DNA of 64,000 bases from Amanita rubescens (lineage: Eukaryota; Basidiomycota; Agaricomycetes; Agaricales; Amanitaceae): NCBI GenBank assembly GCA_015039365.1, contig WION01000226.1, positions 1 to 64,000 of the forward strand, read 5' to 3'. Both the position numbers and the translations under genes were made by a program. Of the stretch, positions 44,705-56,830 are shown in pieces. The notes under the pieces were generated by a model. It saw nothing but the letters and a program-made list of their open reading frames with translations, made no database searches and was not told the origin of the DNA. Within the stretch, counting starts at the first letter, position 1. The number at the start of each line of letters is the position of its first letter.

Positions 44705-44990
44705 ATCAATCACTTTGCCTTATTTGGCATCTAACTCTCTCTTTCCAAATAAGGAAATTATCCTTTGTTGTGCCAAATATGTAAAAACACTTTTACCACC
44801 TTCCACAAATGGTATCTCAACTTGATTTCCATATTTGGAATCAGGATATCTTACCAAAAAAGGCAATTATCCCCTTGTTCTTGAATTCTGATCAATTCTC
44901 ATGCCATAAACATGTACAAACACCTCCACCACTTTCCAGAAATGGTAAATAATGGGCCTGGGTATGGGAAAATGGACTTAGAAACTTTGG
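44705..44990. repeat. Direct duplicate, first copy (second at 45865-46145)
   Basis: This 280-base stretch and 45865-46145 share order and wording: CTTTCCAAATAAG, CATGTACAAAC, CAAC..CCTTCCA, CTTACCAAA..AGGCAAT, ATCCCCTTGTTC and ACCTTCCAGAAATGG. Identity looks roughly 75-80% by eye. A shorter repeat, CATTTCCTTTTTAGGAA, occurs at 44540, 44675 and 45130. Confidence 0.6.
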
Positions 44991-45864
44991 AGAGATTTGT
45001 TTAATTTACAATTATTCAACTAAGCATATTAGCTCAAAAATGTGGTCTAATTAAGTGGCGCCAAGCACATCACCCTTATCTAAATAGATTGACCAGGTCT
45101 ACACATTTTATTGACCCTGAAATTATGTCATCATTTCCTTTTTAGGAAATTCAACCCTGAAAATCAATTAGTGGATATCTGTCATATTCTGTTCTGGACT
45201 CCACACAAACTCTGTGACCTCAGACCCTGATGGATTCCCAACTATACCCCACAACCATTTTCCACTCATGTCGCATCTCATATCAAGCCTATGCCAAACT
45301 CCAAAAACTCTGTGGATGGACTCCATACTTTCCCTGACATTCACTAAGTTCCTTTCTACATATTTCCCATACTTGTTTCACCTCTTGTTTCATCTCAGGC
45401 ATCACTGGTATCATTGTCCCTTCATGCCATATGCTCAACTCCACTTTCTGTTCCATATCTCCATAGTTTCCTCGCTTAGCTAGTTCCCATCAGAACATGG
45501 CCTATATATATGGATAGCTTCCCTTGTTGGACTACATACATATACACCCAACTCTTGGATTGCATCCTAACTCTCCCTGTCTTTTGTTATCTACCACCTC
45601 ATCCAGACTGTTCATCCTCCAGACTCCAGTCCCGGACTCCATCCCAGACTCCAGAGCATTCTCCAGAAGTTTAGGCAAGACATATGTTAGCACAGCACAG
45701 CTTGCACACTGAAGCCTAGCCTTTCCCCACTCAGTCCTGGACTCCATTATACTCCATCCTTCCCCATCCGCTTAGTTCCCAGGCTCTGTCCCAATTAGGA
45801 TCACCATCCTTACAATATCTGAATGAAATTAGCACCAAACTTTCAACACCTTCCAAAAATGGTA

Positions 45865-46145
45865 AATTTGCCTTATTTGGAAGCTGGCTATCTCTTTCCA
45901 AATAAGAAAATTATCCATTGTTTGTGTCACAAACATGTACAAACAACCTCATAACCTTCCAAATATGGTATCCCAACTTGCTTACCTTATTTGGAACCTG
46001 TCTATCTTACCAAATAAGGCAATCATCCCCTTGTTCCTAAGTTGTGCTCAAATTCCCATGTCAAAAACATGTACAAATACATCCCCCACCTTCCAGAAAT
46101 GGCAATATGTCTGGGTGTTGGAAAAGGGACTTGTAAAACTTGAGA
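45865..46145. repeat. Direct duplicate, second copy
   Basis: See the first copy at 44705-44990, about 1.15 kb away in the same orientation. The segment between them (45200-45860) is pyrimidine-rich, has the open frames 45214-45483 and 45524-45712, and no recognisable product. Confidence 0.6.
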
Positions 46146-46849
46146 AATAATTATTTTATGTCCACATTTATCACAGGTAGCCTATAGAAATGGAGACACA
46201 TGATCTGTCCCTTTCTACATAGAGGTTTTTGATGGGCTGATCACGTGTTGGGATGTCCAAGTAAATCATTTTGCTGTATATTTTAAGTGCAGGTATGTTT
46301 TCAAGGTTCATTTTATATTAGTAATGCAAGCAAGAAATTTCTCTTTTTTGGAGGGATTTATTCTGTATTTGATGAGAAATTATACAGGAAACAGCATTGA
46401 TCACCTTAAATGCAAGGAACATTTTGGGTTACCCCAACACATCAGCTTTTGGGACATATGCCTACTGTGCATCATCCCATACTGATAATAGTGGTTGGGC
46501 TATGAAGTGAAGTCCCAATGTGAGTCTGTTTTTTGTAGGGATGTCTGTAATAGATAGAGTATGATCCCAGAATGAGGTTTGATAGTAGGAGGGGGCTTGA
46601 AAGGGTTGGGAACTGGGCTGAACCCTGGCAGGACTTTACAAGGTTGGTTTCATATTGATTTATTTGGTTAGGACCTTACTGGTACTTAGACACCAATAGG
46701 TGTTGCCAACCCAAAAGAGGATGGTACCTCCTTTACTTTTATTCCAACTTTGACTGTGAGAATGTCAATAAGGACATATAACTTATTACTAAATCCAAAC
46801 ATTTATCTATAACTTACATATTACTAAACAGGTGTGGACATCCAGCCCT

Positions 46850-47900
46850 TTCATGGAGACTTTCCTGATTTGGATGCATGTGACAGTAATACATGTCACA
46901 CAGAATGGTCTTGGACATTCCAAGGTAATCTGCCTTTGCCATTCATGGTGACTATTTAAAATCTTCTGTATCCACAGGTACCTAGTGATGGCTTAAAGGC
47001 TCTACCAATTTGGCCTGAAAAAAAGCAGTCAGACCCTGGAAAGTTCTTTGTTGATGCACTGATTCACAACCCTGCTCTCATTCCATGCCACTCACATCCA
47101 CAACCAGAGTGGACAGTCAAAGTGGAAATGTTATGAAGGGGAGTCTGTAAGTATATCTTTCATGAGGGAAAAAAGGTGAGCTGCTTTGGGTTGCTGTTCC
47201 AAGGATACATTCAAAGTTTAATAATGATTTCAGACAGATGGTAAGGCACATAAGCGAAAAGCTGGTGCTGGAGAGCAAAGCCAATCATCTGCCACTAATC
47301 CTTGGCCATCCACCTACCACAAGTGCCCAGGAAGATCAGAAGGAGAGAAATGTGTCCAAAATGTCAAGGTTTCTCCTCAAAACCCTGATGAAGTTGCAAA
47401 AATCAAAGGAAAAGGTACATAAATTGTATGTCCCTGAAGAGTTCCAAAAGATGGTATGTTCTACCTACTTTCCATCTTGCCACAGTTTTTATTTGTAAAC
47501 ACATTAAGCCAAGCCTTTCAAAAAATCAGAGAAAGGGGACCACACAGCCTCAGATCTATCATCCAGATGACTTGCCATTCAAACTCTTGGGGTATAGTCC
47601 AAGTGAAGACATTATATCACGGTGTGGTAAGCAGATATTCAATTTCATCAAAGAAGATGGAGAATTGGTGAGCTTTGATCACTAAAGCATAATTGACAAG
47701 GTCTTATTTACATACAGGTGGATATACTGGTGTACAATCAGGGAATGGCAGGGGTATACCCTTGATGATCCCTAAGTCTGCTACATTCTGGGAGGACCAT
47801 CTGGAGAAAATGATTGACCACTCCAAGAAATTGTCAAAAATGAAGCTGATTAAGCAGGGTAAACAGTCCACCACTTCTCAGAAGGCCATATGAGAGGAAT
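46850..47900 (+). pseudogene. Unrecognised gene-like series with possible introns
   Basis: Plus-strand segments read like exons joined by GT-AG boundaries: DIQPFHGDFPDLDACDSN ending near 46935, then SDGLKALPIWPEKKQSDPGK (from about 46985), KAHKRKAGAGEQSQSSA (47245), LPFKLLGYSPSEDIISRCGK (47570) and MIPKSATFWEDHLEKMIDHS (47768). Intron-like gaps start GTAAT or GTAAGT and end in CAG. Stops interrupt the second exon. I do not recognise the protein. It may be part of an element or a decayed host gene. Confidence 0.3.
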
Positions 47901-48199
47901 TGGTAGCCTTTCCTTGAGTGCCAGAATCAATAAGGGCTTTTGTTTCTGTGGTTTTCAGATTCAAACATCATGAGATGGGGATGGTGATTTTATTTTTGGA
48001 CATAGATGATATGGTTACATCATTTATTCATAATTGTTTGTCTCAGTTTGAATTTGTTTTGGAGATGGTGGACACTGTTTCATCATCATCTCATTCTAAA
48101 AACCCTGTTTCTGTAATTTTCTGTGGGCACTGCATGGCTAAATATTTATGTTTGTTTGTGTTTGTTTGTAAAGCATGATAAAAATTGATATATGTATCA

Positions 48200-49035
48200 T
48201 TTGACAGCATTCAGTTGGGACATTTCAGAGTGCCATACATATTTTTCAAATATTTTAAACATTTTTTCACATTTTCCCCAAAATTCACAAATGAGCACAA
48301 ACAAGCACAAATATTTAGCACTACAATTTTTTTTTTTTCATTTTTAAACATTTTTTCAGATTTATCAGGATGTTTCTAGATTATTTTCCCACATGATTTA
48401 TAAAGAAATGCAAATATTTAGCTGTGTTTTTTTTTGAGTTTTTTCTGTTTTTATCAGACAGGACCACAGGATGACATGTTTCCCCATCATGGTCCACTTC
48501 ATCATAGTAGCCAACCCAAGGGGGAGTGAATGTTTGGGCAGTGGATCCTGTCCCTAACAAGCTGGCAGATACTGGCAAGAAATCCAGAAAGACCCCACTT
48601 GCCACATGATGTAAGTGATGGCATTCTCAGTTGAAAGGGACTCAATGCCCCCCTGAAAGGCACTTTTGGAGGTAGATGTTGAGATTGTGAGGGTCCTGAG
48701 AACATCCAGAGTAATCTGTATGAGAATATGGTAACAGGATGTTAATCCCTTTGATGGGACAGAGCACCTCCATGTGCCTTTTGAACATTGACAATATTAT
48801 GAGGAAAAGCAAAGCTCTGCAGTGCCACCATGGCATTGAAGGCACTTTGAAGATCAGCTAATTCAATCTTTTTCTGCTTCTGTAGGCTGATTGATTGGTT
48901 GAATTGGCAGAGAGAGAGTATGTGCATGTGGCAAGTGATGCAAAAATGAAGGTGTGGAAGTTGTTGGGAAATAGCACAGGTACTAACCCTTGGGAGGACT
49001 ACCTGTGGAGTCTGGAACTATTCAGGAGTCCTAAA
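48200..49035. other. AT-rich region without a recognised gene
   Basis: Direct repeats of ACAAGCACAAATATTTAGC-type words near 48300. A minus-strand open stretch at 48500-48930 has no clear family. Confidence 0.45.
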
Positions 49036-49055
49036 GGACTGAGTGGGGGAGTGTA
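49036..49055. repeat. Stray terminal repeat of the CTTTACACTCCCCC family
   Basis: GGGGGAGTGTAAAG at 49039 is the right-hand form of the terminal word that opens the inverted-repeat structure at 49302. Its partner end is not visible nearby. Confidence 0.5.
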
Positions 49056-49301
49056 AAGAGCTGTATTGGAGCTCCAATGCCGCAAGTGGCCTGAACCCCC
49101 AATCGAGATGTCACTGCTTGCTGTTGACCACATAATGTTCTGCACCCTGCCTTGGGAATCATTTGTGGCTATCATCAATGATATGATCAGAAAAATTACT
49201 AGTCCTACCATTTCATGCATTAGGGAGGATGTAATCTTAATCATCAAGTGGGAGATTGAAGATTTCGAACATTTAGATGCAGATCAATGCAAAAAAAGCT
49301 C

Positions 49302-50165
49302 AGTACTTTACACTCCCCCCCCATTCCACATAAAAATGTTAACATATTTTACTAGTCTTTCTACATTATGTTTGTCTGTTTGGCATTGCTTGGCATTGTT
49401 TACACTGATAATAAAATCTGAAAAAATCTTTAAAAAATGCAGAAAAATCACATGATCCAGGCAATATTTGTTTGGTGCTGTTTGGCAATGTTTACACTGA
49501 TAATAAAATCTGAAAAAATCTTTAAAAAATGCAGAAAAATCATGTGATCATTGCCATATAGGAATTGTAAAGCCAAACAAAGCCAAACTTGAGATATTTG
49601 CAAAATACTTTTGAAACATGAGTTTTGATGAAAAGGAAACACCCAGTAGCGCAGTGTCGAGGAGTTAAAGTGATAGCTTACCCGATGAGTCTTGTAGCAG
49701 ACCACTCAGCTGAGAAGATGGTGGTAGGAGGTTAAGAAAGCTTGTTCCTATTCTACAGTACATAGCAGGTTTATATACTGTCTGTGTCCTAATAGGTAAC
49801 AACATAGGTAAATATATGTAACTACATATGTCATACTCATATATGGTAATATGGAGCTGCACTGATGTCATGCGCAGCTATCATATGGCACCATCCGCAG
49901 TAAGGATGATGCAAGTGTACTAGAACATTCTACAATGTTCTATCTATATATATATATCCTGATCTGCTTAGTAAGCAGATAAGATATGATCTCCTTGTTA
50001 TCTTATCTAAGATAAGATAACTTCATCAAGTTTGACAAAAATTGAAAAGTTTATAAAAAATCTTGAAAAATGCAGAAAAATCTTGTGATTAAGGACATGT
50101 AAGAATTATGATACCAAACTAAGCCAAACTGAAGTTAATTGCCAAAAGGTGCCATGTCTTTGCCA
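49302..50165 (+). repeat. Left arm of long inverted repeat A
   Basis: Begins AGTACTTTACACTCCCCC. Without the solo LTR inserted at 49626-50028 it is about 460 bases and matches the complement of 54410-54902 nearly throughout. Two internal tandem units repeat the TTTACACTGATAATAAAATC word. Likely a terminal inverted repeat of a DNA element, superfamily not determined. Confidence 0.75.
49626..50028 (-). mobile_element. Solo LTR inside inverted repeat A
   Basis: Starts TGATGAAAAGG and ends ACTTCATCA, with perfect 5-bp duplications AGTTT at 49621-49625 and 50029-50033. The empty site is preserved in the opposite arm (CATGAGTTTGACAAA as complement near 54550). On the minus strand TATATAAACC suggests that orientation. 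Confidence 0.85.
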
Positions 50166-50220
50166 TTTCTTGTCATGAATGATACTCTAACTTTTATTTT
50201 TCTCTGTTTTATTTGCAATT

Positions 50221-50516
50221 TGCTGACTAATCAGGTCACATGACCTCAGCCCTTGCCTTGCTGACTAAGCAGTCATGTGACTTGGACTGTCTCTGAGCTA
50301 TTTATATCTTATGACTCATAATGACTGCGCAGCTATTGATAGCCTGCTGTGCTTCACATCTGATCAGCCAATAGCATACTAGCTGTAGTTAAGGCCTGTA
50401 GTATATAAGACCTGCAATACAGGCCCAGAGACTCCAGTTGAGTTCTCTTGGGGTTTCCTCCTCAATAACCTCCCTCCTTTCCTTGTCGTCTTCTATGGCA
50501 CCCTCCTTACCCAGCA
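50221..50516 (+). mobile_element. Possible solo LTR
   Basis: TGCTGACTAATCAGG to TTACCCAGCA, 296 bases, with a TATATAAGACC word near 50401 and a pyrimidine-rich tail. No target duplication matches, so ends are provisional. Confidence 0.5.
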
Positions 50517-50524
50517 GTTTACAC

Positions 50525-50770
50525 TGAGCCACCTGTCCAAGTAGAATCTGAGCTGATTATGAGGACTACAAGTAGAGTCTGAGCCCATTCCGAGTAGGGT
50601 CCAAGGAGTACTAGGAATCCAAGTAGAATCCAAGCTGAGTCTGAGCTCAGTCCAAGTTGAGGTGAATCCGAGTGCAAACTAGGAGTGCACTTGGACTCTG
50701 AGCTCAGTCCAAGTGGAGTCCAAGTGGAGTCCAAGCTGAGTTCAAGTCAGACTCTGAACCCAATCTGAGC
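50525..50770. repeat. Degenerate minisatellite, GAGTCCAAGT type
   Basis: About fifteen variants of a unit near GAGTCCAAG(T/C)(G/T)GAG follow one another with irregular spacing. The frames across it encode Leu/Ser/Asp repeats and are not genes. Confidence 0.65.
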
Positions 50771-50779
50771 TTATTCTCA

Positions 50780-52210
50780 GTTGTTTATCATTGCAATAAA
50801 ATTCCAAATAAATCCTGAAAAAATGCACAAAAATCATGTGATCCAGGCCATATAGGAATTATGAGACCAAACACACCCAAACTTGAGATATTTGCAAAAT
50901 ACTTCTTCAGATGTTCAGAGTGTAAATCTTAGGAAATGAACAAAATTCATGATGTGATCAAGGACATGCAGAGTTGCTGGTAGTTAGTGTACACCTGTCA
51001 TTCCCTACTGGTGTTATGAATGGCTGTCAGTAGTAGAAGTCAGTTGCAGTGACTTGCAATGGTCAGTACCAGTTAAGGTCTTACTCAGATGATGGTTGTG
51101 TACAGTGTCACAGTCAACTTCTACGATCCCACCTGTTGACAACAGCAACCAATCACCTAGTATGACATTGCAGACAGTTTTTAGAGCTCATGAATAAATG
51201 ATAACCTAGGTTGGAGATTGTGAGGTGTTTGTATTGAAGTCAAGGAGAGACTCAGGGGGGACAGTGGATATTTGGAGTTCTTGGTAATTTAATGATGGTA
51301 CATGATTATGAGTACTGTTTTTTAACACCATCAGGGAATGTCTGGGGTATACCCCTGTCATTCCTTACTAGTGTGTTATGATCATGTTTGGCAAACCTTT
51401 GCCTACCAAAGCTTCCACACCAGAAGCATCTAGAAAGCCCCACCTGGCATGGCAGCTGTGACTCAGAAAGCACTCAGTAGACATGAATAACCCACCACAC
51501 CTTATCACCTGGCCAGAGCATTGTTCCATGGAATCTTTGGATGGGGTGCAAGATGGTCCAGGTGGCTGGTTTTTGGACAGCTCTCTGTGAGCCTGTGGCA
51601 GTGATGGACTCAGGTTGTCTCTATCATTTTAGAATTTTATACCAGTAACCAGATTTCCACCAGATTCCATTGCTGCAAATACTCCATTTAATAGTGTTCC
51701 AGTTTTTCACATCAGATGAGCAGGATTTAGTGATTCAGATTATATTGTATGTATATTAACCTGGAACTTGAGCATGACTCTGTGGTTGAATCTTTGAGAT
51801 TGTCAAGCCAAATTATAATCTGAGAGGAGTTGAAAAAGCCAGTTTCTGGTGTTTATTACCACCAATCTCCTTTATTTTATGAGGGTACATGTCTGCACTT
51901 GTTAAGGATGCTATCATATTGGATGAAAAAACTATCATGGGAATATCAAATGGCACTCTCAGATAATTTCACAAGAAGTTGGAAATCACTATTGCTGGTG
52001 AATCTGTTTCATGGATGTGGTAATTCATGCAGTGCCGTGACAAGGACAGGAGAGCAGGTACTACATACATTTAAAGATTGAAGCATTGTAGGAGGCAGGT
52101 ATCAGTATCAAATTTTCATATTGATCTGCATAGCTACTCAGAACAATGGCCTTGTTTGGCTTCACAATTCTTCTATGACCTGGAATCTGGACCACATGAT
52201 TTTTCTACAT
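50780..52210. other. Region without a recognised gene
   Basis: Contains the phrase AGGGAATGTCTGGGGTATACCCCTGTCATTCC in two near copies (51333 and 56160). A frame at 51830-52081 has no recognisable motif. Confidence 0.45.
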
Positions 52211-52212
52211 TT

Positions 52213-52998
52213 TTGAGCACTTTACACTCACCCCCCATTCCACATGGAATCCGCATGAATTCTGTGGAATTTGTGTGGAATCCACACATATTCCACACCT
52301 TCTTAATGTATTCTTTGTAGTCTTTTTTGTAGTCATTCCACACTCATTCATTCCACACTCATTCATTCCACACTCATTCATTCCACACTCATTCATTCCA
52401 CACTCATTCCGCATGGAATGCAGAATGAGTGCGGAGCTGCCATGTGGAATATTCCACACATATTCTGCAGAATCCACACCATTCCACACTCATTCCACAC
52501 ATTTTACACAGATTCTATGTAATAAGATCTCAAGAAATCCTTGAAATAGGCAATCTTAATATGTTTCTTGTTAGTCTTGTTCATCAATAATGCTGGTATG
52601 TAAGTATGTAGTGCACTTGCCATGAACATGATGAATTTCAGGCTACTTTGGCATGCATAATTACTTAATCTGACTTGATTTTGCACCTGCTGCAATAGAT
52701 GTCTATTCCAACATATTCTATCACAATGATGAAACTCAGTCCTATATGTGCTAATGACCAAAACCCTGCAATAGCAATCAAGCCATGCTGTGAGAAGTGA
52801 AGGAAATATGATATATTGTGACCCTAGTACAGTCCTGGTCACTGTTCTTTAAGAACAGTAGTATAAGCAGTAAGGAGGTGGTTGCAAATTATGATGGTGA
52901 TGAGCCTGAGAGGCAGTAGTTGGTAATTACTACGGTGTCACTAAGGTCTGGCATTTGGCAATGCCATGCTGCCAGTATGGTATTAACTCCCACATGAT
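52213..52998 (+). repeat. Left arm of long inverted repeat B
   Basis: Begins GAGCACTTTACACTCACCCCCC and matches the complement of 54905-55626 over nearly its full length, including GATGTCTATTCCAACATATTC and GTTCTTTAAGAACAG. The outer 300 bases are rich in ATTCCACA words. No transposase frame is visible. Confidence 0.8.
52334..52411. repeat. 15-bp minisatellite ATTCCACACTCATTC
   Basis: About five perfect head-to-tail units of ATTCCACACTCATTC lie in the outer part of arm B. The opposite arm has only about two divergent units, so the array expanded after the arms formed. Confidence 0.85.
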
Positions 52999-52999
52999 T

Positions 53000-54405
53000 A
53001 TGCATACCTGATTAGTTGGACAAGCCCACTTTGTACTTTCTCTACTTAATATAGTTGACTCATACAGAGTTACAATCTGCATATGCATATCACACTGAGT
53101 GGTCTACATGAGTCACATTATGCATACATACTATACCTAGTAATTAGTTGGACTCACCAGTGCAGTGCAGATCCACTTACTTTCTCTACTACTTACTCTT
53201 TTTATATGGTTAAGTTGACTCATACAGATTCACCAAGTCATCAGGAAACAGGGCAAAAAACTAATTGTCTACAGTCTGTCATGCAATTTTTCTGAATGTC
53301 TGCCAGTGGCATCTGACAGGACTAGCACACAAATTGTCTGACTATCTGACAGGCACTCAGTTACAACTAATTCTCTGATTCTCTGATGATCTGACAGGCA
53401 CTGTCATACTAATTGTCTGATTGGCTGACTATCTGATGGGACTGACAGGCACTGTTGCACTAATTGTCTGATTGTCTGACTATCTGATGGGCACTGATAC
53501 CAGGCACTGATGCACTAATTGTCTGATTGTCTGACTATCTGACAGGCTGTGCTGCACCTGTCTGACCATCTGGCAGGCTGTCACACTAATTGTCTGACTG
53601 TCTGACTATCTGATAGGCACTGCTACAAAAATTGGCTGATGGTCTGACCATCTGATGAAGCATCAGATGAAATTAGATGTGATCAGACTTTTGCCCTGTT
53701 TGCTGATGAATTCTCTGCTCTGTTCAATAGTTCTCCAAGTCAAACCTAAGATTCAACTTACACATACCTAATTAGTTGGACTTGAAGTTTGCTCTCAACT
53801 TATATTGGCAGTTGACTCATCCAGAAATTACCCACTCCTTTCCATGATTAACCAACATTGCTCAGACTCTGTTCAACAATAGCTGTCTCAAACCTAAGAT
53901 TCTATCCCATTGTATTAGTGCTAATCTACTACATCATACATATTGTACTACATCATTGTTCTCTTGTTTGATCAGTTAGGATCACTGAGTTAAGTTTACA
54001 AAGTTTAGTAGGCAATGCCAACCAAGGCTTGAGTCAGGCCCTGTCAATATCCTCTAACAACTACTCACCATCTGAACCAAGAAGAAGTCTGAGTCATTTC
54101 TGCTTCCCATCTTGACATCAATATACACATACATAATCACAATCCCCTTACTACAACTTCCAACCCTCTTACATTTATAAGTTGTTACAGCCGATCATCA
54201 CCATCCAACCATCATTATCAAACCTTGCACTGCAACTGCCAACAGCCCACTGTGTGGCCCCTACATCCACCACTGACCCCAGCAACTACTCACTGTTGCA
54301 CAAATTACTGCTGACTTTTGTTACTGATTGTAATCAGCAGCAGCTCCAACATCCTAAAACAAACCATTGAACTACACTGACCATCACCAGATATGGGACA
54401 TGGGC
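53000..54405. other. Spacer between the B arms, with CTGA-type satellite
   Basis: Positions 53280-53670 are a degenerate satellite built on ATTGTCTGACTATCTGA-type units with CAGGCACTG spacers. A direct duplicate of about 60 bases (GATTATGCATACCTGATTAGT context) lies at 52995 and 53765. The rest, to 54405, has no recognised gene. Confidence 0.55.
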
Positions 54406-54409
54406 CCTT

Positions 54410-54902
54410 AGTCAATGAGACCAAAGACATGGCACCTTTTGGCAATTAACTTTGGTTTGGCTTATTTTGGCATCATAATTCTTACATGTCCTTAATCACA
54501 AGATTTTTCTGCATTTTTCAAGATTTTTTATAAACTTTTCAATTTTTGTCAAACTCATGTTTCGAAAGTATTTTGCAAATATCTCAAGTTTGGCATTGTT
54601 TCTGCATTTTTTAAAGATTTTTTCAGATTTTATTATCAGTGTAAACATTGCCAAACAACACCAAACAAGTATGGTCAGGATCATGTGATTTTTCTGCATT
54701 TTTTAAAGATTTTTTCGGATTTTATTATCAGTGTAAACAATGCCAAGCAATGCCAAACAGACAAACATAATGTAGAAAGACTAGTAAAATATGTTAACAT
54801 TTTTTGTAACACATGTGGAATCTATGTGGAATCTATGTGGAATCCACAGATTCTGTGGAATGAGTGTGGATTCCATGTGGAATGGGGGGAGTGGAAAGTA
54901 CT
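54410..54902 (-). repeat. Right arm of long inverted repeat A
   Basis: Complement of the left arm at 49302-50165, ending GGGGGGAGTGGAAAGTACT. It includes about 90 bases of ATTCCACA/TGTGGAAT words (54810-54890) that are missing from the left arm. It abuts arm B directly. Confidence 0.75.
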
Positions 54903-54904
54903 GA

Positions 54905-55626
54905 TAATCATGTGGGAGTTAATACCATACTGGCAGCACATTGAATGGACCTTAGTGACACAGTAATTACCAACTACTACTGCCCCTCAGGCTCATCACC
55001 ATCATAAATTTGCAGCCACCTCCTTACTGCTTATACTACTGTTCTTAAAGAACAGTGACCAGGACTGTACTAGGGTCACAACATATCATATCTCCTTCAC
55101 TTCACAGCATGGCTTGATTGCTATTGCAGGGTTTTGGTCATTAGCACATATAGGACTGAGTTTCATCATTGTGATAGAATATGTTGGAATAGACATCTAT
55201 TGCAGCAGGTGCAAAATCAAGTCAGATTAAGTAATTATGCATGCCAAAGTAGCCTGAAATTCATCATGTTCATGGCAAGTGCACTACATATGTACTTACA
55301 TACCAGCACTATTGATGAACAAGACTAACAAGAAACTACTAAGATTGCTTATTTCAAGGATTTCTTGAGATTTTATTACATAGAATCTGTGTAAAATGTG
55401 TGGAATGAGTGTGGAATATGTGTGGAATATTCCACATAGCGGCTCCGCACTCATTCTGCATTCCGCACGGAATGAGTGTGGAATAAGTGTGGAATGAGTG
55501 CGGAATGACTACAAAAAAGACTACAAAGAATACATTAAGGTGTGGAATATGTGTGGATTCCACACAAATTCCGCAGAATTCATGCAGATTCCATGTGGAA
55601 TGGGGGGGGCAAGTGTAAAGTGCTCA
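54905..55626 (-). repeat. Right arm of long inverted repeat B
   Basis: Complement of 52213-52998, ending GGGGGGGGCAAGTGTAAAGTGCTC. It starts at the base after arm A ends. Confidence 0.8.
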
Positions 55627-55634
55627 TTGTCTGA

Positions 55635-56000
55635 TGCACACTATTTAGACTATAGGTTGTCTGATTTTCTGATTATCTGACACAATAATTGTCTGACTGT
55701 CTGACTGTCTGAGAGATGCTGACAGACTAATTGGCTTACTGTCTGACTTGGACTAGGATAGTGCTGACATGGTGCCACTAATTATCTGGTTGTCTGACTA
55801 TCTAATAGGCACTGACAGATGCTGACACACTAATTATCTGACTGTCTGACTATCTAATAGGCACTGACAGATGCTGACACACTGATTATCTGACTGTCTG
55901 ACTGTCTGAGAGACACTATTTCATAAGTTGTCTCACTTGTCTGACTAATTGTCTGAGAGACACTTAAGCATCAGACAACATCAGACATGATCAGACTTTT
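55635..56000. repeat. CTGA-type satellite, second block
   Basis: Units of GTCTGACTGTCTGA and ATTATCTGACTGTCTGAC with GACAGATGCTGACA spacers, same orientation as the block at 53280-53670. Confidence 0.7.
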
Positions 56001-56379
56001 GCTGTGTTACTGCTGATGTACCTCTGATCACAAATACTAGTAGTGGCAAGTTATTGGTATGCCTGGGCCAGAAAGAAAGCCTGTTAGCATAAACAGCATA
56101 TAAAAGAAAATAGTAAGCATTCCATAAGCATTATTGGTAACAAGTACCCTATTGGCCTAGGGAATGTCTGGGGGTATACCCCTGTCATTCCATAGTAACA
56201 AATGATAAGATGACAAATATTAGTCAGTCTCCTCAAACTTAAGACTATATTCTAGCCTTATTGTTTTACCTACTATGTAAGTTTATCTGACCCCACATCT
56301 GGTTTGTCTTATCAACCACCTGCCACCCAGTGCTTGTACAAAGTCACACTACTCATGCCTGTCATTATCAAACACTAGT

Positions 56380-56830
56380 ACTTGCTTGATCACAAGATTT
56401 TTCCAGAATTTTTGGCAACCTTTCAATTCTCTCCCTCATATCTAAAAGAAGTATTTGCAAATATCTTGAGTTTGGCTCTGTTTTGGAACTTAGTTCTTAC
56501 AACACATTAATCACATCATTATTTTTCAAGATTTTTTGGCACTTTCAAATTTTCAACATGAAGTGTTTAAAACAGTATTTTGCAAATATCTTGAGTTTGG
56601 CCTTGTTTTGGAACATAATTCTTGCACCACCTTGATCACATGATTTTTCCGGATTTTTTAAGATTTTTTGGCACCCTTTCAAATTTTCAACACAAAGCGT
56701 TTAAAACAGTATTTTGCAAATATCTTGAGTTTGGTATTGTTTAGCATGTTCATTTCCACACAGGTCTGATCACACCACACAGGTCTGATCACATGATTTT
56801 TCTGCATTTTTGACAATTTTTTCGATTTTT
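56380..56830. repeat. Three tandem units of about 115 bases
   Basis: Each unit has GATCACATGATTTTTC, then ATTTTTTGGCAC..TTTCAAATTTTCAACA and AGTATTTTGCAAATATCTTG. Copies start near 56390, 56505 and 56630, with a partial fourth to 56830. The wording overlaps that of inverted repeat A, so the units are probably derived from the same family. Confidence 0.65.

Noticed and set aside
48616..48930. Part of a Plavaka-type (KDZ) transposase
   Set aside because: A few residues around an HGAL word recall such proteins, but the order of motifs is not met and stops intervene.
50519..50734. A 71-codon minus-strand gene
   Set aside because: It translates a minisatellite into Leu/Ser/Asp repeats.
52205..52544. 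Open frames rich in NECGM or IPHSF repeats
   Set aside because: They are translations of the 15-bp minisatellite on either strand.
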